From the NCBI GenBank assembly GCA_963738305.1, contig CAVTVU010000001.1:310001-374000 (forward strand): DNA of 64,000 bases. The letters are read 5' to 3'. Under the pieces are notes generated by a model. It searched no databases, was not told the DNA's origin, and saw only the letters and a list, made by a program, of their open reading frames with translations. The position numbers were made by a program, and so were the translations under genes. This document shows positions 8,517 to 18,344 of the stretch, in pieces. Source of the stretch: JBBRHQ01 sp963738305. Its GTDB lineage: Bacteria; Actinomycetota; Thermoleophilia; Solirubrobacterales; 70-9. Position 1 is the first letter of the stretch. Every line of letters begins with the position of its first letter.

Positions 8517-9655
8517 TCAGCGAAGGGAGGCGGCGGCCTCCGCGACGCGCTCAACCTCGTCATCTCGAAGCTCGGCGAAGATCGGCAGGGAGAGCTCCTC
8601 CCCCGCCCACCTGGTCGCGATCGACAGAGGATTCTCCGAAATCGCGCCCGCCAGGGCGGGCTGGCCGTCGAGCGCCGGCGAGTAGTGGATGCCCGTCTCG
8701 ATCCCGGCCGCGGTGAGATGACCCCGGAGCCGGTCGCGATCCCCGCATCGGACCGGGAGCAGATGATGGACCGAACGCGGGCCGCGGTCCTCCACCATCC
8801 GCAGCCACGGCGGAAGCAGCTCGCGGTAGCGATCGGCGAGGCGGCGGCGGCGATCGTTCGCGGCGTCGAGGCCAGGCAGCTTCAGGCGCAGCACGGCGGC
8901 CTGGATGCCGTCGAGGCGTTCGTTGAGACCCACCTCATGGTGGACGCCGTCGGCGCCGCGGCCCAGATCACGCAGCCGGCGCGCCCTTTCGGCCAGGCCC
9001 GGGTCATCGGTGCAGATCGCGCCGCCGTCGCCGAGGGCGCCGAGGTTCTTGCTCGGGTAGAAGCTGAAGGCGGCGGCCAGGCCGAAGGACCCCGCCCGCG
9101 CTCCGGGACGCCCCGCCCCGTGCGCCTGTGCCGCGTCCTCGATCACGGCCAGCCCGTGCGCGGTTGCGAGCTCGCCGATTGCTTCCATCTCGCAGAGCTG
9201 CCCGTAGAGGTGGACGGGCATGATCGCCGCGGTCCTCGGTGTCACGCAGGCCCGCGCCGAGTCGAGGTCGATCAGGCCGTCGCCCTCCCGCACGTCGCAG
9301 AGGTTCGGCGTCGCCCCGGCCCCGATCACCGCGAGCGCCGAGGCAGCGAAGGTCATCGCCGGCACGATCACCTCATCCCCGGGCCGATGCCGGCGGCGAG
9401 CATCGCGATCGTCAGCGCGGCGGTCCCGGAGGCGACGCCGACGCAGTCGCGAACGCCCACGTGGTCGGCGAACTCGGACTCGAACGACGCAACCTCCTCA
9501 CCGAGGATGAAGGAGCTGCGGCCGATCACCCGTTCGAGGGCTCGCCGCAGGTCGGCCTCGATCGCCGCGTGCTGGCGGTCCAACCCGGCGAAGGGAATCC
9601 GGGTCCCGGCCACCGCCTGCGCGGGTTGACGAGCTAGCTGTTCCGCGGTTGCCAC
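8517..9655 (-). CDS. DegT/DnrJ/EryC1-type sugar aminotransferase (frame broken)
   Basis: The protein has about 379 residues. It is a PLP enzyme that aminates keto-sugar nucleotides. Signatures are IPFAGLDRQ at the N-terminus, VGVASGTAALTIA (PLP phosphate site), DAAQAHGA (PLP-binding Asp) and FSFYPSKNLGALGDGG (Schiff-base Lys). A missing base in a G run near 9378 breaks the frame; corrected it reads GPGDEVIVPAMTF. This is one of the few deletions rather than insertions in the window. It sits just upstream of the WbpD-like acetyltransferase, a normal pairing for acetamido-sugar synthesis. Confidence 0.88.
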
Positions 9656-9677
9656 GTGGTCAGAGGGCGGGGGCCCG

Positions 9678-10811
9678 CTACCTCTTGCCGCCGGTCTGCT
9701 TGACGAACGCGGCCCAGGCGGGCTTCGGCTTGCCGGAGGCCGTGAAAAGGCCGGACCCGCTGCAGATCGCGCAGGCGCTGACCGGGTCGTCGTCCCAGGA
9801 GAACCAGTAGGTCCGCCCGATCCTCCACCGGGCGCGGTTCTTCCGCATCATCCCGTAGGCAAGCTGGAGCTGCCTCTTCTGGCCCTGCGGTCCCACCGAC
9901 GAGGGCAGCGACCGGTCATGCTCGGAGCCCCATCCGAACTCGTCTATCCACAGCGGCGTCTTCCGGTCGCCGGATTTCCTCATCAGGGCGCGGGTGTTCT
10001 GGATCTGCCTCTTGAACACCCTCACGCTGGCCCCGTAGGGGTGCAGGGCGTAGGCGTCGAAGGCGGACTTGACTCCCTTGACCCGGTAGAGCTGCCTCAT
10101 GAAGGCGATGTCGTTCATGTCCCCGTGGCGCTGCGGCTGGTAGGGCTCTCCGAACAGGCCGCCCATCACGATCTTCGCCCCCGGATCAACCTTGTCCAGG
10201 GTCTGCCGGGAGATCTTCAGCAGCCGCGCATACCCGGTCGGGGAGATCGGCTTGGTGAACGAGTCGATGTTCATCTCGTTCCAGATCTGCCAGTAGCGGA
10301 CCGGCGAGTACGGAAGGCCGGGGTTCAGCTTCCAAAACGTGCCGTGCGGTCCGTAGCGGGCGACGAGCTGCGCCAGGAACGTGATCCACGCATACTCCTG
10401 CGCGGGCGATCCGACGGGCATCGACCGCTCCTCTCTGGGGTTCACCCAGTAGGGCGTGTCGTAGATGAAGGGGAGCACGTCCAGACCGGCCTTCGTCGCG
10501 CGCCTCATCACGATGTCAACCGAGATCCAGCTGTACACCCCGGGGGCGTAGTTCATCCCGCGCCAGTACACCGGGGTCCGGAAGCTGCGGATCCCCCCGG
10601 CTCGCATCCTCGCGAACGCCGCCGCGGAGGGAGGGCCCGAGTTGGGATTGATACCGAAGAATTTGGCGGGCAGGCGGGCGTGGCGATGGCCGTGGTGGTG
10701 GTGGCCGTGGTGCTTGGTCGGCTTCGCACCCAGCGCGGCAGACCCGGCTAGCAGGGCGAGAGCGCAGATCGCGCAGAAAGCAGAAATGGGCAGGAGTTTT
10801 TTCCGGATCAT
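9678..10811 (-). CDS. Secreted GH-A clan glycoside hydrolase (GH39/PslG-like)
   Basis: The 377-residue protein is intact. A signal peptide (about residues 1-29) is followed by a histidine-rich stretch, HHGHHHHGHRH. The TIM-barrel catalytic residues of clan GH-A are visible: WQIWNEMN (acid/base Glu179) and LWIDEFGWG (nucleophile Glu291). Secreted enzymes of this kind are often encoded in exopolysaccharide loci, where they trim or release their own polymer (PslG is the known case). Family assignment beyond clan GH-A is uncertain. The promoter region is the 130 bp between this gene and the divergent secreted-protein gene. Confidence 0.75.
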   Translation of the reverse strand: MIRKKLLPISAFCAICALALLAGSAALGAKPTKHHGHHHHGHRHARLPAKFFGINPNSGPPSAAAFARMRAGGIRSFRTPVYWRGMNYAPGVYSWISVDIVMRRATKAGLDVLPFIYDTPYWVNPREERSMPVGSPAQEYAWITFLAQLVARYGPHGTFWKLNPGLPYSPVRYWQIWNEMNIDSFTKPISPTGYARLLKISRQTLDKVDPGAKIVMGGLFGEPYQPQRHGDMNDIAFMRQLYRVKGVKSAFDAYALHPYGASVRVFKRQIQNTRALMRKSGDRKTPLWIDEFGWGSEHDRSLPSSVGPQGQKRQLQLAYGMMRKNRARWRIGRTYWFSWDDDPVSACAICSGSGLFTASGKPKPAWAAFVKQTGGKR

Positions 10812-10991
10812 GGTTCGCGATTCCGAACAGATCTCCGAAAGCCCATCGCCACCGGTCCTCTCGGCCCGGGCACTGCCGCTGCGAGTGGGGCAGATTAGCG
10901 CGCCGCGGATCTCCGATCTGGCGGTCGCCGAGTTGCATCGAACATGCGTTTAGTCCGGCCGGGAGCGCCTGCCCCGCGCCGATACAGGCCC

Positions 10992-12036
10992 ATGCCCGAT
11001 CGCCGAGCGCCGAGCGCCGATCTCGCCCGACTGCGGTCGGGGCGCGGGCGTTTCATAGCGGCGGCGATCGGCGCTTTCCTGGTGCTCGGGGTGACCTGCC
11101 CGGGCGCCGTCGCGGCGCCGGGGCCCTCGTTCTTCTCCGCCCAGAGCATCTGGAACGCGCCCCTGAGCGGCTCGGTCCGGATCGATCCCAGCTCCCCGGC
11201 CATGGTCCGCGGCCTGGTGGCCGAGGTCAGCGCCGAACTGTCCCGGCACTACGGCCCGGGGATCAACACGCGGGAATACAGCACCCCGGTCTACGCGGTC
11301 GGACCCGCACAGCCGACCGTCAGGGTGACGCTCGACAAGTCCGCTGCCGCCGCGAGCCTCCAGCAGGCGATCGCGACGGTCCCGATCCCCGTCGGGGCTC
11401 GTCCCGCCGCCGGCTCCGACAAGCACATGGTCGTCTGGCAGCCGGCCACCGACACGATGTGGGAGTTCTGGAAGATCGCGCTGCTGCCCGACGGCTGGCA
11501 TGCCGGCGCCGCGGGCGCGATGCGCGGCGTCTCGACCAATCCCGGATACTTCACGCCCGATGCCTGGCCCGGCGCCCAGCCCTGGTGGGGGGCGACCGCG
11601 ACGGGCCTGCCCCTGCTCGGCGGGCTGATGACGCTCGACGAGCTTCGCCGGGGGAGGATCGACCACGCGTTGGCGATGTCGATCCCCCACCCGCGCGCGG
11701 GTGTCTGGTCCTGGCCGGCGACCCGCAGCGACGGCGACGGCCGGGCCCGCAACTCGCTCCCCGAGGGCGCCCGGTTGAGGCTCGACCCCGACGCTCAACC
11801 TGAAGAAGCTCAACCTGCCCCCGATGACCAGGATGATGGCCGAGGCCGCCCAGCGCTACGGGATCGTGATCCGCGACGGCGCGGGCGTGGTCGCCTTCTA
11901 CGGCCAGGATCCCGTCCCCACCGGGAGCAACCCCTACCCGAAGATCTTCGGCAACCAGTACCCGGACCAGCTGCTCTCGAAGTTCCCCTGGCGCTCCCTG
12001 CAGGTCATGAAGCTCGACCTGCGCGGGCCAGGCTGA
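10992..12036 (+). CDS. Secreted protein of unknown function, copy 1 (frame broken)
   Basis: The protein has about 347 residues from ATG 10992; an in-frame ATG at 10944 is an alternative. A signal sequence (IAAAIGAFLVLGVTCPGAVA) precedes SAQSIWNAPL, a motif DTMWEFWKI and the block GATATGLPLLGGLM. One extra C in a C run near 11787 shifts the frame, after which NLPPMTRMMAEAAQRYGIVI continues to TGA. I do not recognise the family. It is clearly paralogous to the next gene, and its place in the polysaccharide locus suggests an extracellular or wall role. Confidence 0.65.
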
Positions 12037-12046
12037 TCCGGGTCGC

Positions 12047-13094
12047 TTGAAGGGCCCGCCGAGAGGAGCCACGAACGCCGCGGGCCGGTCGGTCCTCGCC
12101 CTCGCCGCAGCCTTCCTTTTCCTCTGCGGCTGCGGCGAGCAGCAGGTGGCCAAAGGCACCGCTTCGCCGACCGCAATCCCGACCGATCGGCTCTTCTCGC
12201 CCCGAAGCTTCTGGAACGCTCCGCTCCGCCTCGATGCGCCGATTGACCCGCGCTCGCAGCGGATGGTGGCGGGCCTGCGGCGCACGGTGCACCTCGAGCT
12301 GGCCCGCAACTTCGGGCCCTGGATCAACACCCGCCAATACAGCACTCCCGTCTATGTGGTCGGCCCGCAGCACCGAACCGTCCGCGTCACCCTGGATCGC
12401 CACCAGCGGTCCCTTCAGAGGGCGGTGGACGCGGTCCCGATCCCGGTCCGTGCCAGGCCGGCCACCGGCAGCGACCGGCACATGGTCGTTTGGCAGCCGA
12501 GCCGGGACAAGATGTGGGAGTTCTGGAGGATGCGGCGCAAGCGGGGGCGCTGGCACGCGGGCGCGGCCGGCGCGATGCGCCACGTCTCGAGCAATCCCGG
12601 CCACTTCGGCCCCGCCGCCTGGCCCGGAGCGCGGCCGTGGTGGGGCGCCACCGCCACCGGCCTGCCCTTGCTCGGTGGTCTGATGCTGATCTCCGAGCTC
12701 AAGGGGGGGCGGATCGATCATGCCCTCTCGATCGGGATACCCGATGCGCGCCGGGGAGTCTGGGCGCAACCCGCCACCCACGAAGACGGCAACACCCGGC
12801 GCCGCAGCGCCCTTCCTGAGGGCGCTCGCCTGAGGCTGGACCCGACACTCGACCTCGATCGGCTCGAACCTGCCGCCGCTCACCCGGATGATGGCCGAAG
12901 CCGCGCAGCGCTACGGAATCGTGATCCGCGACCGATCCGGAGTGGTCGCCTTCTATGCCCAGGACCCGAAGCCCTCGGGAAGGGATCCGTATCCGGCGAT
13001 CTTCGGCGGTACCTATCCGGACGAGCTGCTTGCCAAGTTTCCATGGGGACGGCTCCAGGTGCTGAAGCTCCATCTGCACGGCGGCGGCCGATGA
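12047..13094 (+). CDS. Lipoprotein-like paralogue of unknown function, copy 2 (frame broken)
   Basis: The protein has about 349 residues from TTG 12047, ten bases after copy 1. The N-terminus is a lipoprotein signal with LCGC as a possible lipobox (Cys-Gly-Glu follows). The body matches copy 1 throughout (SPRSFWNAPL, DKMWEFWRM, GATATGLPLLGGLM, LTRMMAEAAQRYGIVI). One extra base near 12866 breaks the frame within about eight codons of the copy 1 break. The two copies are a tandem duplication that has diverged in membrane anchoring: copy 1 secreted, copy 2 probably lipid-anchored. Confidence 0.65.
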
Positions 13095-13111
13095 GCAGCT
13101 TGAGTGGCAGC

Positions 13112-13864
13112 TCAACCCGCGGCGCGGGCGCGGAGGCGGCGCCAGCGCCGCACCCCCGGCCGGAGCAATCGCCGCGCCGCCTCCGCCGACCGGGAAAGGG
13201 AATGGCCCGGCCCCCGCATCAGCCTGCTTCCTTCGATCCCGTAGGCAAAGGGCCGGCAGCGACCGGCGCGAAGCGCCTCGACCACGGCGTCCGGAGACGG
13301 CGCCTTTTCGACGTCCAGCAGCATCCCCATCGGGTGGAACTGGCGGTGGGTGTGGAAATCGAGCCCGAAGAACGGGGCGACTCCAGCGTGGCCCTCGCAG
13401 AGACGGGACGCTCGCGGTCCCGGGGCCCAGCCGTCGTACTTGCGATTCCAGACCTCGATCCCGGCGAGGTCTCCTACGGAGATCTCCTCCAGCAGGCGCC
13501 AGGCCTCCCTTCGCTCCGGGTGGGCGAGCATCGCGGCGCCGCCTGCGGCGACCGCGTCGTCGAGCAGCTCAGCGGTCGGCCGCCCCTCGCCGAGGAAGGG
13601 CAAATCGCCCCAGACGGCCAGATGGACGAGGTTCGCCCGGTCGGAGTACTCGATGCCGGGCACCAGCAGCGTGCCGTCGACGCTCGCCGCGGCACAGCGC
13701 TCGCGGTAGGCGCACCAGCGATCCTCGTCGAAACCCCGGTCGTGCTCGGTCATCAGCACCGCGCCGTATCCGCGCCTGCCGAACTCCTCGGCCAGCGCCT
13801 CGAGCGACCAGCTGCCGTCGTATGACCAGTCGGAGTGGACGTGGACGGCCGCGCGCGTGCTCAT
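13112..13864 (-). CDS. PHP-domain metal-dependent phosphoesterase
   Basis: The protein has 250 residues. Metal ligands of the PHP fold are visible in order: HVHSDWSYDG (H8, H10, D12), TEHDRG, PGIEYSD, LAHPERRE and GLDFHTH. Such proteins hydrolyse phosphate esters; in capsule loci they can be tyrosine-phosphatase-like or act on sugar phosphates. Its ATG overlaps the stop of the ATP-grasp gene (ATGA), so the two are co-translated. The substrate is unknown. Confidence 0.8.
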   Translation of the reverse strand: MSTRAAVHVHSDWSYDGSWSLEALAEEFGRRGYGAVLMTEHDRGFDEDRWCAYRERCAAASVDGTLLVPGIEYSDRANLVHLAVWGDLPFLGEGRPTAELLDDAVAAGGAAMLAHPERREAWRLLEEISVGDLAGIEVWNRKYDGWAPGPRASRLCEGHAGVAPFFGLDFHTHRQFHPMGMLLDVEKAPSPDAVVEALRAGRCRPFAYGIEGSRLMRGPGHSLSRSAEAARRLLRPGVRRWRRLRARAAG

Positions 13865-15103
13865 CGCCGCCTCCGACGCCCGCCGCGGGCGGCGGCGACG
13901 ATCGTCGAGACGGTGTCGTCGATCAGCACCGCGGGCTCACCGCGCCGCCAGTTGTAGGCACGATCCCCCCGATGCCAGGTGAGCACGTCGCGGGCGCTGC
14001 GCAGGCGGGACGGCCAGGCGACGGCGCCGCTGCGGGGGCCCCGCATCACGGCGAGGAGGTGCACGACCTCGCGGCCGAGGTGCCGGGCCCGCACCACGCC
14101 GCCCTCGCCGGCCGCGGGAAGGGGGCCGGCCGGAAGGCCGAGCGCCTCGGCAACCGCCCACGCCGGGTATTCCAGCCCGAGCGCGCGGGCGAGCGCCATG
14201 CTCCCCCAGGCGCGACCGTTCAGTTCGATGAACCACGCGTTCCCCCCGATCGTCGCGAAGCAGCTCGAGCATGAACAGGCCCGACCAATCGAGGGCGGTG
14301 ATCAGCCTCTCCGCCCGTGCCCGGATCGCGGCGTCGAGCGCGACGGAGACGCAGGCGCTGGACCCCGAGCCCGCCGGGTTCATCATCCTGATCCGGCGGT
14401 GGGCGCTCCAGGCCCGCACCCCGGCGGGGCCTGCGAGCCCGAACACGCCCTCGCCGACCCCGCTCATCCGCGGCTGGACCATCAGCGCGCGGCCCGGCTC
14501 GAACGCGTCGATCGCCCGCTCCAGCTCGGCGGGGTCGGCGCAGGTCCATGCCGCACCGTGGCTGACCAGGCGGCCCTCCAGACGCTGGGCGGCCATCGCC
14601 GGCTTTACCACCGCCGGGAACCGCTGCGGCTTCGCGGGCCTCGCCGGGGCGACGAGGAACTCCGGCTCCGGAACCGGAAAACCGGCCGCCGAGGCCGCCT
14701 CGCACTGCAGCCGCTTGTCCAGCGCGACCTGCGCCTGCCTGCCGCGGGGACCGGCCAGGATTGCCCCGGTCCCCTCGCAGGCCCGCTCGCAGAGCCAGAC
14801 GGAGGCATCATCGAGCGGTACGACGGCCGCCGCGCCGCAGGCGCGGATCGCCGCGCGGAGTGCCCGCAAGCACTCCTCGGCGTCGTGCTCGGGCGCCGCG
14901 ATCGGATGCATCTGGATCGATCCCGACCTGCGCAGGGCGGGCCTGCTGCCGGCCCGCGCGAAGGCCGAGACGGCGAACCCGGCCTGCTCGAGGCTCCAGG
15001 CCGTCTCGATCGCCGCCAGCGCCTCGGCGAAGCCGATCATCACCCGGACCTGCCCCGCCGGGACCGAGTTGTGACCATCGGCGGCGGGCATCAGGCCGAC
15101 CAT
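13861..15103 (-). CDS. ATP-grasp domain protein (frame broken)
   Basis: The protein has about 413 residues, with one extra G in a G run near 14248. It has an N-terminal pre-ATP-grasp fold, then DKRLQCEAASAAGFPVPEPE, FPAVVKPAMAAQ (ATP Lys), and after correction NAWFIELNGRAWGSMALA, where Glu and Asn coordinate Mg-ATP. ATP-grasp enzymes ligate a carboxylate to an amine or similar. The start may be internal, at VMIGFAEAL near 15040, because family members begin there. It overlaps the PHP gene and is divergent from the YdjC-like gene 14 bases away. The substrate is not predictable. Confidence 0.75.
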
Positions 15104-15117
15104 CCAGACTCACCGCG

Positions 15118-15867
15118 ATGGCCCTTCTGATCGTCAACGCAGACGACCTCGGGCAGGACGCCCCGACCACCGACTCGATCCTGCGCTGCTTCGAGGGCGG
15201 GCGGGTGGGCAGCGCCAGCGCGATGGTCTTCATGAGCGACTCGGCCCGCGCGGCGGACCTCGCCCGGGAAGCGGGCCTGCCGACCAGATTGCACCTGAAT
15301 CTCACCGAGCCGTTCACCGATCCCTCGGTGCCCGCCGGTGCCAGGGAGCGGCAGGCGCGGATGGCTCGACACCTCTCGGGTCTGCAGGTCGCCTACCGGG
15401 TCTGCAGCCCGCGTCGCCAATCGCTGATCGAGGATTGCATCCGCGACCAGCTCACCGCCTTCGAGCATCTCTACGGCATAGCGCCCCGGGACGTCGACGG
15501 CCACCAGCACGTCCACACCTGCCTGAACGTCCTCCTCGCCAGGTCCCTGGGCAAGGTGAAGGGAATGCGAGCGACCTTCAACCTGCCCCCGGACGACGGC
15601 ATGCTCGGAAAGAGAGGCCTGCAGGCGTTCGTCAACCGCCTCGTCCGCCTCCGGTTCGACTCGACCGAGCGATTCACCTACTTGCGCAAGGGCGAGGAGT
15701 GCCGAAGCGTCGCCGACCTGGCGGGCATCGTCGCCAGGGCGCGCAGCGAATCGGTCGAGATCATGACCCACCCGGGAATCGCCGCAGAGCGCGAGGTCCT
15801 GATGTCCGAGGAATGGGCGCGGGCGATCGCCGGCCTGCGGCTCGGGACCCTCGCGGACCTGGCCTGA
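15118..15867 (+). CDS. YdjC/ChbG-family carbohydrate deacetylase
   Basis: The 249-residue protein is intact. The family's NADDLG motif (D9, D10) starts the protein, and metal ligands follow in LHLNLTEPF and DVDGHQHVHT; MTHPG near the end supplies the third conserved histidine. The fold is related to polysaccharide deacetylases, and members remove acetyl groups from chito-oligosaccharides or hopanoid sugars. In this locus it probably deacetylates a sugar residue of the polymer or a lipid-linked intermediate; that target is inference. Confidence 0.85.
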   Translation: MALLIVNADDLGQDAPTTDSILRCFEGGRVGSASAMVFMSDSARAADLAREAGLPTRLHLNLTEPFTDPSVPAGARERQARMARHLSGLQVAYRVCSPRRQSLIEDCIRDQLTAFEHLYGIAPRDVDGHQHVHTCLNVLLARSLGKVKGMRATFNLPPDDGMLGKRGLQAFVNRLVRLRFDSTERFTYLRKGEECRSVADLAGIVARARSESVEIMTHPGIAAEREVLMSEEWARAIAGLRLGTLADLA

Positions 15868-15881
15868 GCCGGGAACCAAGC

Positions 15882-16466
15882 TCAATCCGCCTCGACAGCG
15901 CGCAGCGTTCGAGCCGGGACGCCCCCGGCCACCGTCCCGGGGGGAATGTCGTCCGTGACGACCGCGCCCGCCGCGATCACGGCACCGCGCCCGATGGTCA
16001 CCCCTCCCAGGATGATCGCCCCGGCGCCGATCCAAACCTCGTCTGAGACCACGATCGGCCGACCGGTGTGCCCGCGCCCGTGCCCGGGCTCGTAGCGCAG
16101 GCCGTGGCTGGCGGTCTCGAAGGAGACGCGCGGCCCCACCTGGGTCTTGCGGCCGATCTCTATCCCCGCATCGGCGCCCCCGAAGCGGATCTCGGTGTTG
16201 AGGAAGGCTCCCGCGCCGATCGATATCCCCCCCGCCCCGCCGATCGGACGGATGGTGAGAGGCCCCCAGACCAGGCATGGGCTCGGGATGTCCATGCCCG
16301 CCAGTCGCAGCAACCGGTAACGGTGCGGCTCGAGGGTGCGGATGCGCGGCAGATGGTTGGCGACCCAGAGGAGCAGCGACTCCTTCAGGCACTCACCCCG
16401 TCCCGGTGATCCCTCCGCGTTCCGCTGCATCATCCGTCCATTCCTGCGGTTCTCGCGGACGATCAC
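15882..16466 (-). CDS. Left-handed beta-helix O-acetyltransferase (WcaF/Maa-like)
   Basis: The protein has 194 residues. Hexapeptide repeats run through the C-terminal two thirds (ISIGAGAFLNTEIRFGG, VWIGAGAIILGGVTIGRGAV, GTVAGGVPARTLR), with the catalytic His in ETASHGLRYE. Likely role is O-acetylation of a surface sugar. Start choice is uncertain; MMQRN a few codons in is also possible. It is divergent from the TylF-like methyltransferase gene. Confidence 0.8.
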   Translation of the reverse strand: MIVRENRRNGRMMQRNAEGSPGRGECLKESLLLWVANHLPRIRTLEPHRYRLLRLAGMDIPSPCLVWGPLTIRPIGGAGGISIGAGAFLNTEIRFGGADAGIEIGRKTQVGPRVSFETASHGLRYEPGHGRGHTGRPIVVSDEVWIGAGAIILGGVTIGRGAVIAAGAVVTDDIPPGTVAGGVPARTLRAVEAD

Positions 16467-16546
16467 GGCGATACTCCTTCGCGGCCACGAGGAGCCCGGT
16501 CTCCGCGATCTCCCGGGAGGTGCACTTGCCCCAGAGCGATTCGACC

Positions 16547-17344
16547 ATGGCGCGACGAGTGCGGGCGGTGCGCGGTCGCGTGCTGCTGCGAACCCGCCTC
16601 CGGCAGGCGATGGGGCAACCGATCTGGGAGCAGAACGCCAGGCAGGCCCGCGCCAGCGCGGAGCGGGTCGGGCTGCGAGACGTCAGTCCCGAGGTCAAGG
16701 AGGTCATCAGCCGGACGAGCCCCTACACCAAGACCCCGTCCGTGCGGGTCGTCGCGCTCTGCCAATCGATCGACTATGTCGTCGGCAACGGGATCCCCGG
16801 CGCGGTCGTCGAGTGCGGGCTCTGGCGGGGAGGGAGCCTGATGGCGGGGGCGCTCCGGCTCGGAGACCTCGGCGTGACCGACAGGGCGCTGTACGGATTC
16901 GACACCTTCGCCGGCATGACGGCTCCGACCGCCGAGGACGGCGAGTTCCATCTGAAGCGCTGGCGCAAGGCGGGCGGGCCCAAGGAGCAGCGACCTGAGA
17001 ACCTCGCCCCCGGCACCTCGCTCGACGGGGTCCGCGACCTGCTGGGCGGGACCGGATACCCCGAGGAGCAGGTCCATCTCGTCGAGGGGCCCGTCGAGGA
17101 GACGCTCCCCGAGAACGCTCCGGCGGAGATCTCGGTCCTCCGCCTCGATACCGACTTCTACAGCTCGACCCTGCACGAGCTGGTCCATCTCTACCCCCGC
17201 CTCTCGCCGGGCGGGATCCTGATCGTCGACGACTACGGCGGCCTCGAGGGGGCTCGCAAGGCAGTCGACGAGTACTTCGAGGGCGTTCAGATCTTCATGC
17301 ACCGGATCGACCACACCGCCCGGATCGCCGTGAAGCAGAAGTGA
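16547..17344 (+). CDS. TylF/MycF-family O-methyltransferase
   Basis: The protein has 265 residues from ATG 16547; a GTG at 16520 is an alternative. SAM-binding glycine loop VVECGLWRGGSLM, GFDTFAGMTAP, and the metal-binding LRLDTDFYSST and GILIVDDYGG are those of macrocin-type, Mg-dependent sugar O-methyltransferases. It would methylate a sugar hydroxyl in the polymer. It is convergent with the glycosyltransferase gene that follows, and a strong palindrome lies just after its stop. Confidence 0.88.
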   Translation: MARRVRAVRGRVLLRTRLRQAMGQPIWEQNARQARASAERVGLRDVSPEVKEVISRTSPYTKTPSVRVVALCQSIDYVVGNGIPGAVVECGLWRGGSLMAGALRLGDLGVTDRALYGFDTFAGMTAPTAEDGEFHLKRWRKAGGPKEQRPENLAPGTSLDGVRDLLGGTGYPEEQVHLVEGPVEETLPENAPAEISVLRLDTDFYSSTLHELVHLYPRLSPGGILIVDDYGGLEGARKAVDEYFEGVQIFMHRIDHTARIAVKQK

Positions 17345-18344
17345 CGCCGGCCGGCGCCGCGCGGCGCCGGCCCCGGGATCCGGCCCCGAGCAGCGAGCGC
17401 AGGCGCTGGCGGAGGGCGAGCGCGAGGAAGAACCGCTCGGCAGCCGCCTCGGCCCACCTGGCGGCTCGCGATCGCGAGCGCAGGCCCGAGTAGTCCCGGC
17501 CCAGGTCCGCGGCCCTGGCCCGGTTGAACCGATCGACGGCCTCCGTCGCCAGCGGCGAGCGAGGCCGGTAGAGCATGCCGTGGCGATCAAGGGCGCGGTG
17601 ATAGTGGAGGATCACCGGCTCCCCGCCCCCCTGGATGGCCAAGTCGGAGACCGGGACGTGGGTCGGGAAGTTCATGCTCGTCGAGAGCCGCTCCACCTCG
17701 AGGCCGCTTCGCGCCAGGCAGAGGGCGAGCGAGAACTGGTCCGAGAAGAAGTGCAGATGCCGGGGGATCAGCCGGGAGTCGGGCCCCAGCGCAGCGGCTA
17801 CGGCGTCGTGGGCGCTCAACCATTCTCGCCGCAGCGGCTCGCAGAGCGATCGGGGCACGGTCAGGACGCCGCTGTTGAAGCACGCGGGGATCCCCGCAGC
17901 CGGATCCCACGCGGCGCTGCCGAGGCCGCCGTAGAGGCGCCGCCAATCGCGGCGGGAGAGCGGGTCACGGTCGACCGGCTTGGCGCCGATCGCCGCGGCG
18001 GGGATGTGCGGCGCCGGGTCTCCGACCACCGCGGTGTCGCAATCGAGCGCCACCAGGACGTCGAAGTCAAAGGCCTGGTGCAGATCGAGCATGCGGAGCT
18101 TGTTCTGAGGCCCCTGGTCGCCCAGCCCCTCGACGCGGCGGGTCTCCGCCCCCAGCTCCGCGAGCGCCGCCTCCGCCTCCGCCGGGACGCGGTCGACGTA
18201 GTTGACGACGAAGCGGGCCGAGCTGGAGCTGGCGCCGAAGCGGCGCAGCGAGGAGACGAGGCCGGTGACGCCGCGCAGCCACTGCGGATCGCTCTCCGAC
18301 ACGCAGGAGAAGAGGAACCTCGGTCGCATCTCGCCCCGGCTCAT
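17295..18344 (-). CDS. GT-A-fold glycosyltransferase-like protein
   Basis: The protein has about 349 residues. It starts RPRFLFSCVSESDPQWLRG and has LVALDCDTAVVGD, a DxD metal/nucleotide-sugar motif, followed by CFNSGVLTVPR and a C-terminal helical, basic tail. The pattern resembles GT8-like nucleotide-diphospho-sugar transferases. ATG 18344 overlaps the flippase stop (ATGA). The last 50 bases overlap the 3' end of the methyltransferase gene on the other strand, so the true C-terminus could be shorter if an indel is hidden there. Confidence 0.7.
   Translation of the reverse strand: MSRGEMRPRFLFSCVSESDPQWLRGVTGLVSSLRRFGASSSSARFVVNYVDRVPAEAEAALAELGAETRRVEGLGDQGPQNKLRMLDLHQAFDFDVLVALDCDTAVVGDPAPHIPAAAIGAKPVDRDPLSRRDWRRLYGGLGSAAWDPAAGIPACFNSGVLTVPRSLCEPLRREWLSAHDAVAAALGPDSRLIPRHLHFFSDQFSLALCLARSGLEVERLSTSMNFPTHVPVSDLAIQGGGEPVILHYHRALDRHGMLYRPRSPLATEAVDRFNRARAADLGRDYSGLRSRSRAARWAEAAAERFFLALALRQRLRSLLGAGSRGRRRAAPAGVTSASRRSGRCGRSGA
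17349..17372. terminator. 24-bp perfect palindrome between convergent genes
   Basis: GGCCGGCGCCGC followed by its exact complement makes a perfect dyad starting 4 bases after the methyltransferase stop. It could fold as a hairpin and act as a bidirectional terminator without a U tract. It lies within the C-terminal codons of the opposing gene. Confidence 0.35.

Noticed and set aside
14761..15117. N-terminal extension of the YdjC-like protein
   Set aside because: The residues are Arg/Pro-rich and overlap the ATP-grasp gene; the family starts with NADDLG a few residues after ATG 15118.
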